A stretch of DNA of 64,000 bases from Marsupella aquatica. Taxonomy: Eukaryota; Marchantiophyta. The DNA lies in the NCBI GenBank assembly GCA_973895155.1, contig OZ316898.1:5642001-5706000 (forward strand). Reading direction: 5' to 3'. The notes under the pieces are model-generated. The model had not been told where the DNA came from, did not search any database, and saw nothing but the letters and a program-made list of their open reading frames with translations. Positions 57,675 to 64,000 of this stretch are shown here, piece by piece; the first letter of the stretch is position 1, and every line of letters begins with the position of its first letter. The position numbers were made by a program, and so were the translations under genes.

Positions 57675-60600
57675 TGTGGATAAGCCGCACTTGTTGTTTG
57701 AGACGACGAGATCTGTCGAAGGGTTCAGGAGGAAAAATGCCTCAATTTTGCTGCTGCTTGTGCAAACAATCTCACCAACTTCAGGAGAGGATAGCATATT
57801 TCCGTTTATTTCATAGCGGTGCCACACGCCCTCCCCTCGTCCCGAAGCGTTGGCGGATAGTTTCTAAACCCTCCCATGCTCCTTCAAGACGACTGCTCCT
57901 CAGACGCTACCCCCATCTTTCAAGCGAGTAGTGGCACATGACCGGACAGAACAGAACAGCCACTACAGCAAGAGAGAGGATTAATGCTTAAGACCCTAAC
58001 CATCCAGAATCAAATTTTAAGAAAATCCCCCTTGGTGGTGGCGATTTCTTACGCTGCTCCTGTTGATATTAAATTGAGCCAAAGGATGCTTCTCCAGGTT
58101 TCCACATCTGTCACTAATTTTCCTCCAAGAATAATTCCACATACAGTAGTCCCTTCGGTTACGATAACCGAGATCGCTTCGTAGCAAATTCTTGTTCAGG
58201 ACGCGCTCCTCATGGACTTCCTCCAACAACAAAGATCCCATAGCCATGCATGGTTGCCCCTGACACGCAAGTCAATTCCCCCGCCTACCTACCCTACGCC
58301 ACCAGAAGAGAGGAGGATTTGTCCATTCACTGAAGTTCCGTCAAAATATGAACTTACACTCGCGCGGCAACGCTTTTTAAATTCCATCACCACCGACAAA
58401 AAAAATTATTCATGCATTGCACGAATGGTGGCATCGCTGAATGAGAGTGCAAACTACGTTAACAATGTCGGGATGGAAAGCTCGGGATGGAAAGCTCGGG
58501 GTGGAAAGCTTGTGAGCGGCTTCTCTGTCCCCTCCTGCGACCTGCTCTTCTCAAGCGGCAGATCAAATCGATCCGCTTCTTCAAAGTGAGACCCTCTTTT
58601 TGCAAACCAGGAACGAATCCTCGGCCCAAACTAAATAACCAACGACGCATTCATTCATTCATACAATCATGAATGTGAATTGACTCAGTCAGTCGGCCAT
58701 TCAGGCATTCATTGCTCTGCCATTGAGTCGCTTCGCAATCTCTTTCAGGAAACCAGACACTCGTTCTTCGTTCAAAGCAAACCATCTCTCTTTTCCGTGG
58801 CTCGTCTCTCACTTCTCTTCTCTGGACACAAGAAACCCGTCAATAGGGTTCGCGGGACCCCCATTGTTCTCCGACGGCGCCGTCGCCATTAACGTCCATA
58901 AACACCTCGTAATTTGGAGCAATAAATCCATGTCTGCACGGTGGCGATTCCTTAGACGGCGATTAGTGCAACGACGGCGAGTAAGTAATCCCTTGACAGT
59001 CACTTATACGACGGTCCACCGTCAAGAGTACGCCAGGGTAGCTTGGGTGGATGCATGCCTCAAAGTTGCAACGAGTCAGACACTGACACACGACGTCCGG
59101 CAAAAAAGATGAGTACCATAACTAATTACAATCACTAGGAAGCTGTCATCTCTAATCCAGTCGAATCCTATCCCTCGAAATATAATGTGGACGGTCAAGA
59201 TCAGACACTGGAATACTAAACAGTATTTATCTGATTACTTTACAGTAACTCAGGATGACTAGGCGGACCCAAAATGGCGGTGATTCCTCCACTAAAGTAA
59301 CGGACTGCAGTCGAGCACCCACTAACTATATATAAAATAATGAACTGATGATCAGGAAATTCGGGACATTAAAGGGGCATATTCCTAGCATCTGATAGTC
59401 TGACAGTCTATAACTCTATATCGTTTCTCGACAACTGGATTTGGTACCACTGTAATAATTACGTGAAGTTTTATTTATAGACTATCCTCCTGTCGCTACA
59501 ACGCAATGCATGACCGTAGAAAGTTCGAATGTCACCTGTCACTGTAGTTGACTGAATTCCACATAATCATCTACAAAACCGATGATGCAAGTTTGCATCT
59601 GTACCGTAGATAAGATGAATCGACGCGAGAGATGTAAGCAGGGGTTTTCATATCTACTCCAAGAAATCCTTGTCTGCACTTTAATTTGCAAAATAAACAT
59701 CACAATTTATTCACAGCTTGAGATAAATTTTCGTACAATTGATGGAGCGACCGGAGTTTATAACCGGTGTGGATTGAACGTAAACACGACAAGTTGCGTT
59801 TGTGTGAAAGAATGACCTACAGCCGATGACCGGACTACCGGAGTGAAACCCGGGAAGTTGGGTACCGGTATGGTACTGTAAGTTGCCGGGACGTGTCTGC
59901 ATGAAACTTTGCCACAAAATCTCGGCAGCCAAGACAAGACACTAGAATAACTTGTGGCTCGAGAAGCGCAGAGCACTGTCTTGGGACAGTAAATAGTACT
60001 TTGTGGTGAAGCGGCAGAGAGGGACAACGCGTCGGCGCAGAGGTTCGACCGTTCGACCTCTCCACACGTCAAACACCGCGGATAGGAACTTTCGAGGTAC
60101 TTCTACAAAACCAACGCCGTGACCAATGCTATGACATCAGATTAAGGTGAACTAAGATCTTAAGTTCCTTTGATTTTGATACAAAATTTCAATACTAATA
60201 ATATGTTCATTGGGATTATTTTCGGGAACATCACACTAGTGAACTGAAGAGCAGCAAACGAGCCAAAGCCGACAAGGACCGACACATGTAAGGATGTGGA
60301 CTTCACCTGAGTCGAGTACTACTTCATGCCATGAATCAAGAACTATAATACACAGTTGCATCACTTTTTAGAGTGGTTGTCATTCAAATTTAAGAACTAT
60401 AATACATAGTTGCACCACTTTTTAGAATGATCGTCATTCAAATTTGCAGGGCACAAAAATTAAAAAATACGGTCAAAGATAAGCAATAAAGCCAAAGTGT
60501 GAATTGAGTTTAGTGTGAGTCACAAAAAGTTACAGCCCAAGACAAGCAAGAATAATCACAGGGAACTTAAAGCCCCCATGGACACAGACGTTTTCAAAAA

Positions 60601-61079
60601 CGCCCTCATGGACTTACTCAACCTAAATGGACACAACCAAAACTTTGAATTTTGCTCGTATAGCACACTTTCCATTTGCTTGGCAAAAGTGACTTGTAAC
60701 GAGTATTGTGACCGGGACCAGTCGGTTTTCAGTTGGTTTTCCCGGTAGTCTGTCCCGACTCAGGTTTTCCATCCCCCTGGCTTTGGGCACGGGGCCTCAT
60801 TGACATTAAGGAACATGTCTAGGGTTCGTTCAGGCTTTGTGCAACGATCGACAGCACCCTTCGCGCTATGAATGTGGCCAAATGTTGAATGTGATGTCCA
60901 TCGATAGAGTTTGCTTCTTCATGTGGTTTTGCGCGAAGAATTCCAAGATAGATTGTAAGTTTAGGGAGCTCATCGACAACACCCTTCGCACCTGAACTTA
61001 AAGCCCCGATTCGCACATGAACGTCGGAGCTGAAGTTCTCAGGCATACTCGCAGCGCTGCTATTTGTGGGTCGACTTCG
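57675..61079. other. Promoter side of the TEX2-like gene and intergenic spacer
   Basis: No gene recognised. Small direct repeats are present, such as GGAAAGCTCGG three times near 58475-58505 and a ~54-bp duplication at 60338-60445. Short frames on both strands overlap one another and lack domains. Confidence 0.4.
60338..60445. repeat. ~54-bp tandem duplication
   Basis: AAGAACTATAATACA, AGTTGCA(T/C)CACTTTTTAGA and GTCATTCAAATTT occur twice in adjacent units with about five differences. Confidence 0.85.
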
Positions 61080-61700
61080 CAGCTCGACCTCGCAGCTTGA
61101 TTTTGCTCTACTTCGCAGCTTGATTTTTCAGCTCTACTTCGCAGCTTGATTTCACAGCTCTACTTTGCAGCTTGATTTCGCAACTCTATTTCATAGCTCA
61201 GCAGCAAATCTATTTCGCAGCACAGCTACTCTATGTTGCAGCATATTCGCAGCTCTATTTGGAAGCACATTCGCAGCTCTATGTGGCAGCACATTGGCAG
61301 CACAATTGCAGCAGTTTTTCGCAGCACATTCGCAGCTCTATTTCATAGCAAAGCAGCAGATCTATTTTGCAGCATGTTGCAGCACATTTGCAGCTCTATT
61401 TGGTAGCACATTCGCAGCAGTATTTCGCAGCACATTTGCAGCCCTATTTCGCAGCACAGCAGCAGCTCTATTTTGCAGCACCTCATCAGCTCTATTTCGC
61501 AGCAACACAGCAGCTCCAGCACAGCAGCAATATCAAGCCTACACAACAGCTCATGTTCGCAGCACAAGCTCAGTTGGGAGTTCAACACCGAATCGTCTCC
61601 GGCTGCAGTTCAATTTCTATTTCGCAGTGCAGCACCTCATGTTAGCAGCGCCTCCACTTAGCAGCAGCTCATGTGACCAGCTTAAGTTCAGCTGCGACTT
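61080..61700. repeat. GCAGCTCTATTTCGCAGCA minisatellite
   Basis: Dozens of copies of short units (roughly 15-32 bases) built from TTCGCAGCTCTATTT and GCAGCACA. The array is open in several frames: 61165-61779 gives strings such as FAALFGSTFAAL and 61367-61645 gives HLQLYLVAHSQQYF. Such openness in multiple frames argues for repeat structure, not selection on protein. Confidence 0.92.
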
Positions 61701-62395
61701 CCACAGCTCATCGCCTCCTACTCAACACAGATTTTGCCCAACAGTTGAAGTTCGCAGGTCAGGTTCCAAGTTTAGCTAATGTTTTGAATTTCAAATTGAG
61801 CTTATCGCCTCTACTTGAATATACTTCTGCTGATTCTGAACAAAGGGGAATGTGAGATGGATATTGAGCTCATCGCCTGCAGCTGAAGTGCATGACCAGA
61901 GGACTAGCTGCTTCCCCAAGGGGATCGCTTCACCTAGTGAATGCAACTGCAAGGGGATCAGTAAAGAAGGTAATCAGTTTCAGGGTCCTTTTGCTGAAAT
62001 TTTGATGTCCACAGCCAATTTGCAAACCAAATCTGCTGTGAAACTTGACAGAAGCTCCATTGACACAACATTCTGGGGTTGACTTTGTGTTTGAGTAAGC
62101 AAAATTCCCATTTAAATTTGATTCTACCCTGTTTGTACACTGAGTGTAACTGTCACAACCACTCTTCTTAAATAAATGGATTCTTGTCAATGTGATTCAG
62201 GTGACATTCCCCTGTTGAAACATACCAATTGTGCCTGCTAAACCTTGGTTCAACATTCTTTGATCAGGTAATTGTCTCCAATTTTGGTCCTCTGCAATTT
62301 GTCTACTACACTAGCAAGCCGGTCTGCAATCAAGTTTGTCTTAGTTCACTAGTATTAATTGTCAAGTATGTGCTTGCAGGGGTCAAATTATTCCA

Positions 62396-63026
62396 TTGCT
62401 CATAGTCATGGATGTTGGGCAGTCGTCTCATGTAGTATGCTTTGACAGCGACCTTCAATCCATTTCGGAATTCCTTGATGAATGGAAGCCATCATCTATT
62501 CCCTTGAACCACATTGAATGGCTGACTGTTAGCACCCTTCACTCAAACAAGGAATTGGACTGCCTTGTTAATACAAAAGGGTTAGTTGTGGCTTGGGAAT
62601 CACTGTGTCTTTCCTCCTTTGATAGGCTACAGAACTCTCATATTGAAGGTCTAGCTATTGCCAATAATGTCCTGTCTGGAAAATGGATGATTTTTGTTGA
62701 CAGTCATGCCGTAGACACCCAGTGGGAAAAACATTGCTCCTGCTATTGTGAAGGGTAGTCTGGCAACTGTTGCCAAGGTTTCCACCAGTCATACCAAACC
62801 TCTGAAGTCTGGGTTTCCCAAAGAGGAAAAGATCCCTCAAGGTCAACATGTCATTTGTGTGTGGTCTAATAATTTCACCGACATAGATGATGTTTTTGCT
62901 CTAAGGGATCGCCTTTGGAGTTTAGGGTTTAATGACACTCTATTTTATAAGCCTGACGCCTACTCTATTTGCGGGGTGTATGCAGGCAATAGGCTTGGCC
63001 TCTTGGCTGCTAAATACGCAGCTTGA
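62396..63026 (+). pseudogene. Frameshifted, intronless DUF1917 (BLES03-like) copy
   Basis: Two overlapping frames (62396-62758 and 62748-63026) are consecutive parts of one protein. The first reaches GKWMIFVDSHAVDTQWEK; the second carries IVKGSLATVAKVST, HVICVWSNNF and YKPDAYSICGVYAGNR. These blocks match, in order, the DUF1917/UPF0696 family (human C11orf68 relatives, eIF4E-like fold) as I recall it. One extra base near 62726-62732 shifts the frame. The ~200-residue core has no intron, which fits a retrocopy, although the family may be naturally intronless in this species. Function of the family is unclear. Confidence 0.65.
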
Positions 63027-63047
63027 CATGGCCTGGGTTTTTTGGGC

Positions 63048-63594
63048 GATAGTAGACTTGGTTCACTGTGTGATGTCCCCAATCTCTGTCTTCATTAGGT
63101 TCCTTAGAGGGGCTCTCCATACTCCTACTCTACTGAAAGATGCCCACAACCCAGTACCTAAGCCTACTCTGGATTCCGCCAATCAGTCTGGTGTCTCGCT
63201 AGATGCAACCCTGGATGAGGCAGAGGGGCAGGGTGAAGGGAAGAGGATTGGGTGTACTAAGAGTACCCACCTCCTCCCTCCTTTGCCAAATGATTTAGTC
63301 CTCACCCATATTTGGCCAAGATTGTCAATTGCCTGTGAGGCTCACAACATCATGTCTGTTAGATGCATCAATACAGGCTGGAGACATTTGGTTGAAGATT
63401 CAGATTATTGGAGGGTATTGGGGCCTTTACTATCAGGACCTGGTCCCCACCCTAAATGGTGGCTTGCAGGATGGAGTTTAGATGTCATGTTGGAATTAGG
63501 GGTTGGGTACCTTAGAGAGGATGACCATGTCATTCAACAAATATTGTACTTGACCAATGATGACTGGACTGAAAATTTTGGCCCTGCTTTGTAG
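63048..63594 (+). CDS. F-box-like protein fragment or small gene
   Basis: The C-terminal part of a frame open from 62932 to 63594. The early codons overlap the DUF1917 copy in another frame and are probably not used; a plausible start is MSPISVF at 63072. The F-box-like core is LPNDLVLTHIWPRLS, then IMSVRCINTGWRHLVED and SDYWRVL. After that comes a Trp/Gly-rich piece (WWLAGWSLDVMLELGVGYL) and a stop. It lacks a substrate-binding repeat domain. Frame and proximity suggest it may have been fused or transposed together with the DUF1917-like sequence. Confidence 0.5.
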
Positions 63595-63695
63595 ACAGGC
63601 TTTAGTTCAGTTTCTGATTTATTATTGTAAGAACTTATAATATTTTGAATATATTGTTCATTTCCAGAACTCATTTCCAACACGAATATTTTGAC

Positions 63696-64000
63696 ATGAT
63701 GCACTGTAGGATGCCAAAACCTCGTCATAATCGCATTCGAATGAGTGGCGTCCAGACATTGGATTCCATAGTTGCTCGTGGGCAAGAGTTGCCGTATGGA
63801 GCACAGATTCAAGCACATGTTCGAACTCGATTGACTCACATCCTCCCTGTGCTTGGCTGTTTCACGTATTTGGGCTGCGGACAGAAGGTGCGTAACTCAA
63901 GTAAATTGTGCAAACGATCTACGGCTCCATCACGTTGTTTGGATCTATATGGTGGGCAGTACCCATCGAGTCACGAGGGTCCATGTGACAACCAAAACAT
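63696..64000 (+). CDS. Open frame leaving the right edge of the window
   Basis: From ATG at 63696 the frame stays open to the last base (about 101 codons). The first 64 codons end just before a possible splice donor (CAGAAG then GTGCGT at 63888), so this may be a first exon. Notable stretches are MSGVQTLDSIVARGQELPYG and LTHILPVLGCFTYLGCG. I do not recognise the family. Openness over 300 bases is suggestive only. Confidence 0.3.
   Translation, partial: MMHCRMPKPRHNRIRMSGVQTLDSIVARGQELPYGAQIQAHVRTRLTHILPVLGCFTYLGCGQKVRNSSKLCKRSTAPSRCLDLYGGQYPSSHEGPCDNQN

Noticed and set aside
1-64000. CRISPR arrays, bacterial operons, riboswitches, rRNA genes
   Set aside because: None seen. The tandem arrays have degenerate units without unique spacers, and the split genes show this is eukaryotic nuclear DNA.

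Overview
This is nuclear DNA from a land plant. The genes are split by canonical GT-AG introns, several encode plant-typical proteins (plastid maltose exporter MEX1, a TAXIMIN-type peptide, a FIP1-like protein, an F-box/kelch protein), and genes sit far apart in AT-rich, repeat-filled spacers. The proteins are clearly plant-like but diverged from flowering-plant versions as I know them. I therefore lean towards a non-seed plant (bryophyte or lycophyte), which is an inference. Exon models were built by reading frames across splice sites; all homology statements are from memory of protein families, with no search run.

Layout, left to right. 450-2269 (+): small HMA-fold-like protein with an acidic tail. 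3080-3990: minisatellite. 4751-8911 (+): nine-exon MEX1. 10680-12180: second minisatellite, followed by a GGAC tetranucleotide tract. 13458-18572 (+): two-exon TAXIMIN-like peptide gene whose 79-residue product is split by a 4.9-kb intron. 21394-22719 (-): intronless F-box/kelch gene. 24.1-34.4 kb: gene-poor repeat territory with a decayed transposon-type ORF (29373-31255, -) and a GC-richer duplicated block (32.4-34.3 kb). 34460-35090: third minisatellite. 35423-39387 (+): 13-exon CofD/YvcK-like protein. 40081-44715 (-): 14-exon FIP1-like membrane and coiled-coil protein. 45110-45640: fourth repeat array. 45813-46105: solo LTR with a perfect 5-bp target duplication. 50002-50138: a 137-bp TG...CA element, also with a perfect 5-bp target duplication, which encloses a complete antisense tRNA-like domain. 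52807-57674 (-): seven-exon TEX2-like SMP-domain protein. 61080-61700: GCAGCT-type minisatellite. 62396-63594: frameshifted, intronless DUF1917-like pseudogene followed by an F-box-like ORF. 63696 to the right edge: an open frame that leaves the window.

The host genes do not form a cluster or pathway. They are unrelated housekeeping or signalling genes: starch-derived maltose export, peptide signalling, membrane-contact lipid transfer, protein turnover, and two poorly characterised families. The least ordinary items are the tRNA-bearing TG...CA mini-element, the TAXIMIN-like gene that ORF calling misses, and the unrelated minisatellite families that sit in the spacers between genes.
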